In this document: piece after piece, positions 21,742 through 32,223 of the stretch
Position numbering within the stretch: the first letter of the stretch is position 1
How the letters are laid out: the number at the start of each line of letters is the position of its first letter
NCBI GenBank assembly: GCA_023213315.1
Contig: JAKCPI010001758.1
Span: 124,001-188,000, forward strand
From: Euborellia annulipes
Taxonomy: Eukaryota; Arthropoda; Insecta; Dermaptera; Anisolabididae
Direction of reading: 5' to 3'
DNA length: 64,000 bases
Notes under the pieces: generated by a model
What the model saw: the letters and a program-made list of their open reading frames with translations, nothing else
What the model was told of the DNA's origin: nothing
Database searches by the model: none
Translations under genes and position numbers: made by a program

Positions 21742-22508
21742 TCAGATTAAAATATTTTTTTATTTTAACAAACATTCTACAAATGAAGTAAAAATAAAAT
21801 TTAAACCGCAATTAGTAAATTAGAGAGACATGAGAGAAATAGAGTATGTGTAAGCACCTCAAGTAATCAAATGAAATGCTCCATCAAATATCCATGTCAA
21901 AGATTAAATTTGGTTAAAAGCCGAAACAATAAAATTTCGAACGAAACCAATTAAGTTAATTATATCTCGGTAAATTCCATAGAAATAAAACAAGCCAAAA
22001 CACCTTGTTTTAATTATTATATGTATGCACGTACGACAGGTATGTATACAATAAATAAAGATAAAATTAACGTAAATGTCTCAATGATTCAATTAAAATG
22101 ATGTTGGCAGGATGCCTTTTCACTTACCGGGTCTATTTTATAGTGTTGGTCATTCATGTTTACGGGTCTTCTAATATGTGGTCCAACGACAGACAATATT
22201 TCTATTCAAATCATAAAATGTAATATGGATATAAAATGTTTAGGAGGAATTAATTTATAGAAAGGTAAATGTATATGGATGGACAACTTGATGCTATTAG
22301 GATATTGCACTGGCTCAACCATGGAGGGAGGGGGTTTGGAAGATAAACCCTACTCTCGTTCCAGGAGAGAGAAAAATAGCTTCAACATGTTATTGCATTT
22401 GCTTTAAATATTATTAACCATTAAATCATAAAACTTCCGAGAGACCTTACTTTATGCAGAGGAGTTCTCTTCCCATCTAAGAAAAAAAAAAGAAAAAATG
22501 TAATTTCT
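21742..22508. other. AT-rich unique spacer
   Basis: No recognisable coding frame or repeat. A G-run and polypurine patch lie at about 22323-22375. Confidence 0.4.
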
Positions 22509-22511
22509 TTA

Positions 22512-23021
22512 GGCCGGATCCACACGGGCGTAATATGTAATGTAATGTAATGTAAAATGTGGACGACACTACGAGCATTACATGTAACGTTCGCACTGAT
22601 CCATCGGCTGTCGGTTTTTAGCGCGAACACAAAGGCTTTCGCAGTTCTCGTTTGGAAGGTGTTGGTGACGGTTGTGTAGTGTTTCCGCTTATGATGTGAC
22701 GAACAATCGCTTGAGCTTATCAGTTTATATCAAGAAAATCCTGTTATTTGGAATCCAAAAAACCTAGAGTACTTTTAAAAAAACTAAAAAACGATGCTTC
22801 CAGTGATATTGCTAATTCGTTGAGGGGAAGAGATAAAAAAAATAAAAGCAGCTTCTACTATCACGACCTTCCTATTTGGCATGTTCGTAGCAACCAAGTG
22901 GAAACAGTTTTGAACAAGGTTCGAGTTACATGATTCGTATTGAGTTCGTGTGCCGTCCAGACTATTCGCGTTACATTTCACGTTACATTACATTTCACGT
23001 TACGCCCGTCTGGATCCGGCC
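22512..23021. mobile_element. PIF/Harbinger-type element, 510 bp, TSD TTA
   Basis: Inverted ends GGCCGGATCCACACGGGCGT and GGCCGGATCCAGACGGGCGT differ by one base. TTA flanks both sides (22509-22511, 23022-23024). Next to the ends are short tandem units (TGTAA repeats at 22531-22555; TTACATTTCACG repeats at 22971-23003). A decayed MADF frame lies inside. TWA duplications and a MADF/Myb-like second protein are Harbinger traits. Confidence 0.85.
22698..22933 (+). pseudogene. MADF-domain protein remnant in the Harbinger element
   Basis: The first frame (22698-22775) reads DEQSLELISLYQENPVIWNP and then KNLEYF before a stop. A second frame continues with KKLKNDASSDIANSLRG and ends SSFYYHDLPIW. Together they follow the MADF pattern: LI..V..xPxIWxP, Y, DAWxxIAxxL, and a final aromatic YxxL block. 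The central W..LR part is missing. One frameshift and a deletion make it non-functional. Autonomous Harbinger elements encode such a DNA-binding partner beside the transposase. Confidence 0.6.
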
Positions 23022-23024
23022 TTA

Positions 23025-23300
23025 ATTGTTGTCAACCTTCAAACTATAGTAAAGAAAAAATTACCTCGTAACATCCCTAATTTCGGCAGTATGAATTCAC
23101 TTAGCCTGTCAAGAATTAAATCATTTGGCTACTAAATATTATAAATAAACCTTCATCATATCGTATTTAAATATGAGTAACGTTAAAGTCTGTATAGCCA
23201 AAGATACCGAAAAAACTTAGAAAATGAAAATAAAGCATTATATAAAGAAATAAACTCTCCTATACTCATTTGTTAATCTTTGTTGAATTATAATTAGATA
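23025..23300. other. AT-rich spacer
   Basis: No feature recognised. Confidence 0.35.
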
Positions 23301-23425
23301 CAGTCGACTCTGGATAATTCGAACTCTTCAGGTGTAAACTTCGGTAAATCGAAAAAATGTATATTTTGATACACTCGAATTCCTTTTCATATCAAGAGGG
23401 TGAGAGACGTTCTATAATCCGAACT
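23301..23425 (+). mobile_element. pogo-like element, solo left end
   Basis: TA is followed by CAGTCGACTCTGGATAATTC, then AACTTCGGTAAATCGAAAAA and GATACACTCGAAT. This matches the end of the 4644-5189 element. The other end is absent. Confidence 0.55.
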
Positions 23426-23984
23426 AGGCCACTTACCCTCTTTATTATTTTTACGCCTCCTGGACCCCCTTGCTCTTCTTTGGCGAGCCATTGCAAATGA
23501 AGTACAGTAAGAGAAATTTATGTGATGTGTGGTTAGTCACACCATATGTATAAATTTTTTTTATCTTAGATTAGATAAATTGTCTAAAATGTTTGTATAA
23601 ACTGAGGACATGAATGGCAATTTACATAGACGTGCTGCAACCATTCTACGCTATTTGATCTCATCTCCATTTCGCCATTTCACATCACACCCAGATACAC
23701 ATCTCAAAATTAATTGAGAATGAAGAAACAACAATAGTGATAAATCTTCATATCAATTTATTATCTTCGGTTCTTGATTTCAAATAGATTTAATGATTTA
23801 TCAAATCGTTTAATATCCCTTATTCTTTTGGACCATTTTTTTTTAATTGCTCTCCAAAAATAAAATAAAATAATAATGGAAATAAAAAAGAATACTCTTC
23901 GTTCCTAAATGTCTTCGTAAAAAATGCTAACAAAATTTTAATTATAAAGAATACATTTTCATTCTTGCCAACTGAAAAAAGTGA
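23426..23984. other. Spacer with minor repeat debris
   Basis: GGTTAGTCACACCA at about 23532-23545 resembles a HINE 3' hairpin relic. The rest is AT-rich and unassigned. Confidence 0.3.
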
Positions 23985-23992
23985 CCCTGAAG

Positions 23993-24428
23993 CAAGGGCA
24001 GATCCAGAGGTGTTTCTCGGGGGGGGGGGTAATCTGGTGTGACTCGTCGCAGGGGCGTATATAGAAATTTTTTTCGGGGGGGGGGGGCTGTTCTCAAAAG
24101 TTTTTCTACGAAAAATTTTGTTTTTGGCGGAACCAAAAATTTTTTCATGTGCCGTTAGCGGAACCAAAAATTTTTCAAGTGCCGTTCGCGGAACCAAATT
24201 TTTTTTTCATGTGCCGTTCGCTTTTTTCCCATGTTCCGTTCGCGGACCCAAAAATTTTTCCCATTCGGTAAAATATTTTACCTTTTTTTAGAGAACCAAA
24301 ATTTTTTTCCCCGCGGGACCAAAAGTTTTTAATGTTCCGTTCGCGGTATCTAAAATTTTTCCCATTTTTTCAAATCTCGGGGGGGGGGGGTGTAATTACC
24401 CCCTTTACCCCCCCTGTATCCGCCCTTG
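23993..24428. mobile_element. hAT MITE (CAAGGGCGGAT family), 436 bp, near-perfect TSD
   Basis: Ends CAAGGGCAGATCCAGAGGTG and, inverted, CAAGGGCGGATACAGGGGGG. Flanks are CCCTGAAG (23985-23992) and CCCTGAGG (24429-24436). Directly inside the left end is GTAATCTGGTGTGACTCGTC, the start of the HINE 3' hairpin, as in the sister copy at 25963-26234. A different hAT end is nested at 24050. Confidence 0.8.
24050..24365 (+). mobile_element. Nested hAT end with degenerate minisatellite
   Basis: Starts CAGGGGCGTATATAGAAATT, matching the 17032-17284 MITE. It is followed by about seven degenerate units of roughly 30 bp built on GCGGAACCAAAAATTTTT and CATGTGCCGTTC. The right inverted end (TATATACGCCCCTG) is not present, so this copy is truncated. 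Confidence 0.6.
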
Positions 24429-24436
24429 CCCTGAGG

Positions 24437-25954
24437 CGTGACCGCAGAGTGCCTAATTATTTGTAACAGGGATTTCTGGCTAGGTATTTAATGCATTGTT
24501 CTAATGCTATCAGTATCAAATGTTTCCAGGCATGTTTTTGTGTTTTTTTTTTTTTTTTTTAATTGATAGAGGAGTTAAAAAAAGTAGCCTATTAATATTT
24601 TTAGTCTCTCTTCTAGGGGGGTAAAATTCGCCTTTCAAATTAAAAGGAATCTATCTTACTAGATTATCCTAAAAATATAGGGCTAAGCCCTTGGGGGCAC
24701 AGGATTCACGCCAAGTAAGAAATAGATAACGATCGTGTGTAAAATCAGTTTATTGGCGGATTTTGGGATTAAAAAGTCCCTGCGCAAATGAGCTAGCTAT
24801 ATATATTAAACTCCTCTCCCCCTCACTTATCGATTTCAGGATCTGCTAGCGGGTATCCCACTGTAGAGTTCTCTTTGGGACCACTTTTCATTAAAATTTT
24901 TAACAATATTTATTTTTTCCGTTATAAGTTTAGTTTAAATTTATTGCATATCCAGATCAATTAAATAACATAAATCATTCACAGGCGGGGAGGAGAGAAT
25001 GAATTTAATTTATGTTATTGAATGGAAACAAAAAATATTTTTTCTAAAATAAAAAAAAGAAAATTCAAAACATTATTTATAGCTGGCTAAAATAAATTAC
25101 TATTACAATTTAGCATATTTTTATTTGAACCAGTAGCCTACATAAATTTTTAATTATTTTTACTTTTTTTTATTGAAACCTAATTTAAAACATTTTTTGT
25201 TTAAAACATTAATTTATAAGCATGAATTTTTGTAATTTACCCGTTTTGATTTCTGGAAGTTTAGCAACCCAAACCACAAAACACTAATGAATTAATTGCT
25301 CCATAAAATCGGGTTGCTTACTTTCCATTAAGCAAAAAAAATTGAATTTATTCCCAATAGAAGCTTCATTTCTTCGTTGAGAGATTAAAGGTGTCGACAT
25401 TATTGTCATTCATGCTAATCTGATAAAAAATTTACTAATTTGGTTGTTGAATATGATTATGTAAATAATTAAATAAGCTGGTGATTATTCTCGAGGTTGA
25501 AATCTTTTATTTTTAGATCAACCTCAAATTTCATTAAGTGTAAATATTTCGAATGTCAAAATCGAATAAATTTTCAAAAATCTACTAATAACTAATGTTG
25601 CATAATATACTGTTTGGTTTAGTTAATTCTAAAAATCTTTTTTTATTCATTTATTAAAGTTTGATAATTGTTTTATAAGGCTCAACATAAGTAATTAAAA
25701 GAAATACCAATTAATAATTCCCTCTAGTAACCAGAGAGAGAGAGAAAAGGAGAGTCAAATAATAACCCTTAAGCCTGGGGATTCAGATTTTATATATGAA
25801 CAGAGGGAATAAATCAGAAATTCTAATTTTATTTAGAGCTCTCCAGCTTTTGTGTTGAAAACTAATATTTCAATTTAAATATTATAAAAATACGAAACAT
25901 TGAAAGTGGGATGTGCAAAATTATATTAAAATAAACTTGTCAAAGTATTACCTA
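24437..25954. other. AT-rich spacer, nothing recognised
   Basis: About 1.5 kb of low-GC DNA with T-runs (24540-24560). No gene or repeat family could be supported. Confidence 0.45.
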
Positions 25955-25962
25955 CTACGTAG

Positions 25963-26234
25963 CAAGGGCGGATACAAGGGGGGGGGGGGGTAAAGGGGGT
26001 AATCTCCCCCCCCCGAGATTCGAAAAAAATACCTTTTTTTCGCAAAAAAATTTATTTTTAATGTAAAATTTTAAAAATTAATACTCAAAAATTTGATGTG
26101 TATTTATATTCTGGCAAACAAGTACAGAATGCGCTTTTAAATTACCGAAATTAAAAAAAAATAGTGTGCTGTGCGACGAGTCACACCAGATTACCCCCCC
26201 CCCCCCCCGAGAAACACCTCTGGATCCGCCCTTG
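25963..26234. mobile_element. hAT MITE (CAAGGGCGGAT family), 272 bp, TSD CTACGTAG
   Basis: Ends CAAGGGCGGATACAAGGGGG and, inverted, CAAGGGCGGATCCAGAGGTG. Perfect duplications CTACGTAG lie at 25955-25962 and 26235-26242. Inside the right end is GTGTGCTGTGCGACGAGTCA followed by CACCAGATTA, the HINE 3' hairpin arm. Confidence 0.88.
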
Positions 26235-26242
26235 CTACGTAG

Positions 26243-26609
26243 CAAGAAGTTTTAAATCCCAAATAAAAAAAAAAATTGCTGTAGTGGCCTATAAATAAAA
26301 ATAGTATATTCATAATTATATACTGTACCTTTAAGATGCAATAGGTGGTTGGTTGCTTGCAGTTCAAAATTATGTCTCCCAAATAATTCTGAATTTATAC
26401 TTGTTAAACAAATGAAACTTATTCATAATTAATAGAGAGCCATATTTTATTTTATAAGGCTTTACGGCACCTGAGGTCATCATATATAAACTTGATGCAT
26501 TATTAATTAAATTAATTTTGTAGCTAATATAATTTAACTAAACAGGATGCTAAATGTTTTATTAATATACAAGTGGCAAAGCCCGCCTTCGGCCCCGTGG
26601 ACCTGGACC
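26243..26609. other. AT-rich spacer
   Basis: No coding or repeat assignment. Confidence 0.35.
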
Positions 26610-26720
26610 CCCTTGCTCACCTTCGGCGAGCAAATGCATCAAATTTATTCATGCTCACTATTTGGAAATTTCTAAATTTCCCCTTCTGACTCCGCTTCCT
26701 CAGACCACAATACCCAATCA
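26610..26720 (+). repeat. Dispersed repeat with CTTCGGCGAGCAAATG, second copy
   Basis: Shares GGCGAGCAAATGCATCAAAT and GCTCACT...GAAATTTC with 5425-5600. The class is unknown. Confidence 0.5.
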
Positions 26721-28092
26721 AACACAAACTCATCTTGTAGATATTTTTATCTTAGAAGATATTTCTCTCTTAAAATATTATTCGCTTTTATAAACACCCT
26801 GTTGTTGAAGTTATTTTTATTTTTCTATGATCTCGGTTCGGTATTTAGCTTGTAATATGGCGATTTTAAAATTCCTTCCCGTTTCCTTATTGGCTAGAAC
26901 CTGCAAGCGAAACAGGAAGCCCTCTCGTTCACAGATGCGCAATTTCCGGTTTTGATAAGCATGTTTATTCCGCCTAGGAAGCAGAAGCAGCAGCACACAA
27001 CTTGTGGACCGGGCCTTTCTTCTCTCTCTCTCTTTCTCTCCTCATCTCAATCTTTCTCATTCTCCCTTCATCTCATTCTTAAACGAATGAACGAACGAAC
27101 GAACGACTTTTAGCCTCAGGCCCTTTTACCTCAAAGTCCTTCTCCAAATAAAAGCTATACAATCTCGTTTACGTTTCTAACAAGTATAGTTAGTACGTAA
27201 ATTGAAAAGACTTGTGCTCTCGCTCTCGCTAGCAACTATTAACTCTACAAAGAACTGTTTATTATTGCTTAGAAATTTCACACAAATTAAATTTCTAGGA
27301 AATTTTCATTTTAGTTAAAAAAAAAAAAATAAATAAATAAAAATTTAAAAATATTTAATCCAGTAGAATATTTATTTATTAATTCGTTTTTCTTAATTTT
27401 AACTGACTGGTAATGGAAATGGCTTTAAGCAACACGATTTATTCTCTTTCTCTTGAAACCCCTAGTCGACTCTGACATGCAAATCTATTTGTCTCGTGAC
27501 CCCGAAAATTCCTAACGTACGATATAATGAAAATAATTAGGGTTAAGCAACCATTCTAAACACTTGCTTGTGCGCGCACTTTGATTAGCATAAACATAAT
27601 AGGGTCGTTAAAATTAATCAAATATTTTGAGGTTTATTAGTAGACTATATAAAATTGTTTCCTAACCATAATTTTATATAATTAATGTTTTAGTTTATTA
27701 TAAAAAAAAATTAAGCAATTGGATATTTTATTCTAAGAGGAAAAAAAAAACAACTTATTTTTATAATGAGCAAAAGCTTAAATATCATTAAATAATGAAT
27801 TTTTAAGTAGAAAAGTTAAGCCCAATAAATAATGAACTTTACCATGAACTCCTCTAGGAGGAGATAATAAAGTTTTCACATCATTAATGATTGAAAAATG
27901 ATATTTTAAATACTAATCATTTTAATAAAAATTTTTCTAAAATTAAACATTTTAGTAAGAACATTCAATTATCCGATCTAATGACGATATAATTAAATTT
28001 AAATATTAAGAACTAAAGGTTAAAAATAAAACTTAAAAAATTATTTCTCGATGAATAAAAAAGTTTTAATTAATAAAAACAAAATTTAATAT
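26721..28092. other. Unique spacer with simple repeats
   Basis: A CT-rich patch (27017-27080), a (CGAA)n patch (27083-27107) and an inverted CCAAT-like ATTGGCT (about 26891) lie in a moderately GC-rich part (26850-27130). The rest is AT-rich. No gene recognised. Confidence 0.3.
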
Positions 28093-28709
28093 AAAAAATC
28101 TGGTGAGATTAGTCGCACAGCACACAACTTTCTCTTACCGAAGGTGCTTGTCACACCAGATTTTTTTTGTGTCGACATATAATTAATTTTTGCCGATATA
28201 TTAGAATTCAAAATGCAAAAATTTATAAACATGGGAAAATATTTATTTTTTGTTACCTATGTTGTTGCTATCTTTTCTAATAAGTACAAGAGTAAAGTGT
28301 GCTTCAAAAGATTTCATTGTCAAAATGAGAATATATATTTTAAAGAGCAAATTCTAAAAAGTAATTGATTTATGAATTTAAAAAAAAATCGTTGTAGCGA
28401 ATTTTGAGTAAACCGAAAAAAAAAAAAACTGAACATCAGTAAAGTACTAGTATGCTACTCTTTGGCCGATTTTGTTCAAAAGCTTCGTGTCACGTCCCGG
28501 AGGGGTACCTAACTTAAATATAAAATTTCAAGCTCCTAGCTCTTTTCGTTCTTGAGATATTTTTACTCACAAACAGACAGACCACTTTTTATTTGGATTC
28601 AGAGGACCTCAAAACCTGTATATCCATCAAAATCTCGACATCGAATTTTTGATATGATTCCAATACTTCCATATATATATATATATATATATATAGGTAA
28701 GAGAAAGCA
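28093..28709 (-). mobile_element. HINE copy, full-length
   Basis: In minus orientation it has both terminal hairpins. The 3' one contains CACAACTTTCTCTTACCGAA (28116-28145), the 5' one is an (AT)n stem ending GGTAAGAGAAAGC. AGTAAAGTACTAGTATGC, GTGTCACGTCCCGGAGG and CATCAAAATCTCGACATCG fall in family order. Confidence 0.88.
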
Positions 28710-28939
28710 AATAAACGAGAGGTAGTTAAAGTTGTGATGTTTTCTCTTCTTTTAAAAAATAAAATCAGGGAAATTGGAGAAGTGACTTTATGAAATGGAA
28801 ATTCAAGAAGATGACAGCGACTTTGTTAGTACTACTAGTAAAATTCCAAATTCATTTCTAATAGTTCCCTTGTTGAAAGTCATTAAGAGTAAACAAAGTT
28901 TGTTTTTTTTATTTTTTTATTATAACGTAATATAATTAG

Positions 28940-29095
28940 AAGAGAATACCGGGTGCTGTGTCAGATAAGGCAGGCAGTCGAGGGCACGGAGTCCCATCCC
29001 TGGACCACGATCTCTATCACAGTCGGATACCCTTCCACCCCCACCCTGCCCCGCCTAGTCTCTAGCATCCGGCGGAACGATCATGGCATTTAAAT
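28940..29095. other. GC-rich unique segment
   Basis: About 60 % GC within AT-rich DNA, not matching the repeats here. A 40-codon open minus-strand stretch (VEGYPTVIEIVVQGWDSVP) exists without clear splice sites. It could be an exon, a CpG-type regulatory patch or a single-copy transposon piece. Confidence 0.25.
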
Positions 29096-29310
29096 TGCAA
29101 ACAAAATACTCCATAAACTCAGTATGCATATTAAATTGTTTCAACAACAAACAAGTGAACAAAAAAATATTTCCCTATTTTGGTATTATTATTAATTCCA
29201 TTTTCAATCCCTTTTTGAATATCGTTCAATATTTGGTATAAATAAACAATATTTACATTTCTCAAGTCCAGATTAAGTGAAGCCTTTACGAAATAATAGG
29301 CCTACAATAT

Positions 29311-30153
29311 AAAAAATCTGGTGTGACTAAACGCATAGCAGATTTTTTTGTGCCGAGATATGTTTAGTTTTCCATAGCACCTTAGTTCCAAACTTGACCA
29401 TTTGCGTTTCATAAATGGCGTTGAACTACGAATACTTCCTGGATAAAATCAGGAATTGGATAAAGTGTACTTCAAATACATTTTAGAAAAAAACTTATTA
29501 ATATCCTTTTTAAAGAACATGTGAAAAATAGTTGATTTATGAATCAAGATCGTTAGACCAATTTTGAGAAATTCGAAAAAACTGAAAAAGTACTTCAGGA
29601 AAGTAGTAGTACTTTTTGTTAGATTTTGTTCAAAAGCAAATTTTAACTGTCCGAGAGGGTACCTTACTTGAATATAAAATTTCAATCTCGTAGTTCATTT
29701 CCTTCATGCCTTAAGTCAGTGGTTTCCAAACTTTATGTTACCACGCCTCCTTTGAAAATAATTAATCTTATGATGCCTCCCCCCCCCCCCATTTTATAAA
29801 ATAATACAAAAAAAAAATTTTTAATGCTAAAAAATATAAATTTATATAAAAATACTTTTTTTTTTAAATTATTCTTATTTATATTAAAACTAGCAATCAC
29901 TTTGGAAAATTGGTCCTGCTGGCCATTATTCGCGCCTCCCCTTAGACACTAGTCCTCGCCTCCCTAGGGAGGCGCGCCTCCCAGTTTGGAAAGCGCTGCC
30001 TTAAGTCATCACACACAGACAGATCTTTTTGCGGGATCTACTTTTTTTGATTGACAGAAGACCTCAAAACGTGTATATCCATCAAAATCTCGACAATTTA
30101 ACATGATCGCAATTCTTTCTCACTATAATTTACATATATAGGAAAGAGAAAGT
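29311..30153 (-). mobile_element. HINE copy split by a hAT MITE
   Basis: Segments 29311-29708 and 30007-30153 join across the hAT duplication. The 3' hairpin (AATCTGGTGTGACTAAACGC) is shortened. The 5' end ATTCTTTCTCACTATAATTT ... GGAAAGAGAAAGTAA is present. Confidence 0.8.
29717..29998. mobile_element. hAT MITE, 282 bp, TSD CCTTAAGT
   Basis: Ends CAGTGGTTTCCAAACTTTAT and, inverted, CAGCGCTTTCCAAACTGGGA. Perfect 8-bp duplications CCTTAAGT lie at 29709-29716 and 29999-30006. The interior has GCCTCC repeats and a C-run. It is inserted in a HINE. Confidence 0.9.
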
Positions 30154-30384
30154 AATAATGATTGTATAAACTCTACAGTATGAGAGTGTAGCCAGGGTAA
30201 AAATAAAACTCAAAATTCTTTAAATATTGAATTTTAAAAATTAAGGACTTGACGACATATTTGTCTTTATAGAACTTATATATATATATATATATATATA
30301 TATCGAATAATTAAATAAGTCAGCCACTAAATTTTTTTATTTAATCTGAGGTTGGTATTTATGAAAATAAAAAAAAATTTTATT

Positions 30385-30545
30385 AGCAATCTTCTTAGTA
30401 GTCATTGGCAGATTTTATTTAAACCCTTCGTGTGACATGCGAGGGGTTTAGATATCCAAGAATCTTTTTCCGTTTTTGAGATATTTTCTTTACACGCACA
30501 GAGTCAGACTACCGTATTTTGTAGGCTCAAATATAAATTTATATA
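30385..30545 (-). mobile_element. HINE fragment, diverged
   Basis: CGTGTGACATGCGAGGGG, TTTTTGAGATATTTTCTTTA and ACACGCACAGAGTCAGAC follow the family order at low similarity. A (TA)n lies just upstream at 30281-30303. Confidence 0.5.
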
Positions 30546-30754
30546 TATTGGTTTAAATAATATTAATCGGTCTGGGATGCCACACTCCTGGACTTATTGA
30601 TATCATCATTGACATTGTCACTTTCTTTAATTTATTAGCCGAAATAAAATAAATAGAGAAGGGGCCTAAATTTCCCCGAGACTAAAAAAGACTTAAATAT
30701 AAAACTCGGCCAAGGGAGGAGGGGTATTTCAAAATTTGCTTTACTTTTGGTGCC

Positions 30755-30885
30755 AAAGGTCCATAGAATGCAACCAGTCCTAGGCGAAGGATTTATTTCA
30801 ATGGAGCCTAATCAATTGAAGTAAATAGGGTCGAGGTCTTGATGGCCACAGATGGCGAAAAAGAACTTAAACAAATTTAAAAAAA
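30755..30885 (+). mobile_element. SINE-A, diverged
   Basis: Body GGATTTATTTCAATGGAGCC, AATTGAAGTAAATAGGGTCG and 3' module GGCCACAGATGGCGAAAAAG. The head is unrecognisable. Confidence 0.6.
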
Positions 30886-30987
30886 ATCCCTTTAAGCATG
30901 GGATATTTTACATAGAAATTAAAAAAATTGATTAAAATTTGGAATTTATACATAAAATAAAGTAAAATAGATTGTGACAATGTAGCC

Positions 30988-31095
30988 CTCGGGCTTGGCC
31001 TAGTTGGTAGCGCGCCTGCCTTGTATACCAAGGGTCGGGGGTTCGGATTCCAGGCAATCCGATGATTTTATTTAAGCCATTTGGATACCAAATGA
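30988..31095 (+). mobile_element. SINE-B, head and body, 3'-truncated
   Basis: GGGCTTGGCCTAGTTGGTAG (A box) and GGGGGTTCGGATTCC (B box) are followed by CAATCCGATGATTTTATTTA and GCCATTTGGATACCAAATG. It is a tRNA-like head but not a functional tRNA, because acceptor pairing is absent. Confidence 0.75.
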
Positions 31096-31938
31096 AGTAT
31101 ATTTTAAGTCATATTTGATTTTTCAAAATTGAAATTCAATTATTTTTACAATTGACTAATTTTGAAAGTGGTCTAAGTCCATTTGCAGCCCTTAAAAATA
31201 CTTTAGTTTAGTCAAATTGGCCTAAAACAAGTTTATATAAACAAATTAGATATGGATAAATCCGTAGAATCATTGCCAGACTTCATATAATTTGCCTAGA
31301 TTGTTTAACAGTTTTGCTAACATTTGATTTTCTCGAAACAATAGAAAATGGACTTACACCACTTTCAAAATAAACGGTCCATATATAGATAGGAGAAGAT
31401 AAAAAGTAGAAATGATAAAATGTGATGCCTTTGCATTTTTAGTAATTAATGAACTAACTACTGAATTTACTGTATATACTGTTTATTTCAGCTTGTTTAT
31501 ATTTATTCTACTCATTTATCTCTATTTACTTGTTTGGTTATAGCTATAATATTTACAATCTTCTTTGATATTACCCTCTTTAAATTTACTTTATAAATTA
31601 TATCTCATCTCTTTAGTGGGAAAAAAATAACCTAATACATTACGTGAACTGTATTTTATTTTATAAGTTCAATATTAGAAAATATTTCAAATCATACAGA
31701 ATTACTAAGGAATAAAAAAAGGATTCTTATAAAAAATAATTACCTAACAACATCAGCACTAGAAGAGAAAGTTCTATTTAATTTCCCTTTTTATTTTTTA
31801 AGCCAAAAGGATAATGATATTTTAAAAAAATGAAAAAACAACATTGTGAAAGTCAACAAATTACATATCCGGGGGGGGGGGGGATTCGATCCCCCTCCTT
31901 GTTGCGCCCCTGAATTAAAGAAAATAAAAGATATAAAT
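31096..31938. other. AT-rich spacer with a hAT-like end
   Basis: At 31872-31912 a G-run is followed by CCCTCCTTGTTGCGCCCCTG, which resembles a hAT right end. No left partner was found. The rest is unassigned. Confidence 0.35.
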
Positions 31939-31956
31939 ATCTCAAATATTTAGTAA

Positions 31957-32205
31957 TCGCTCAGGGACCCACATCTTATGGGTACGTGGATGGCGACCAC
32001 GAGCTGCCCGAGCTGGGACAGGCAGTCCTTCAGTTCTTTCTGTCTGTCTCTTTCTTCCTCTTTTCAACAGGCGTCAGATCGTGCGACGGGCTGGCCTGTC
32101 CTATTTCTTGGGGTCGCAAAAACGCTTGATAGGGTTGGAGGGAAAAAGTGAGATCCGCCGACCCCGCATCCCGGGAATAAGGCAGGACAGAAGAAGAAAA
32201 AGAAG
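31957..32205 (+). mobile_element. SINE S1, full-length, 18-bp TSD
   Basis: From TCGCTCAGGGACCCACATCT to the tail AGAAGAAGAAAAAGAAG. Perfect duplications atctcaaatatttagtaa lie at 31939-31956 and 32206-32223. At 249 bp it equals the copy at 8854-9100, which defines the element length. Confidence 0.88.
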
Positions 32206-32223
32206 ATCTCAAATATTTAGTAA

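Noticed and set aside
23820..24197. 125-codon minus-strand frame
   Set aside because: It runs through two nested hAT ends, G-runs and the minisatellite. It is not a gene.
27083..27107. Telomere-like (CGAA)n repeat
   Set aside because: It is a short microsatellite and does not match any animal telomere unit such as TTAGG or TTAGGG.
30988..31060. tRNA gene (GGGCTTGGCCTAGTTGG ... GGTTCGGATTC)
   Set aside because: It continues into the SINE-B body and lacks acceptor pairing.
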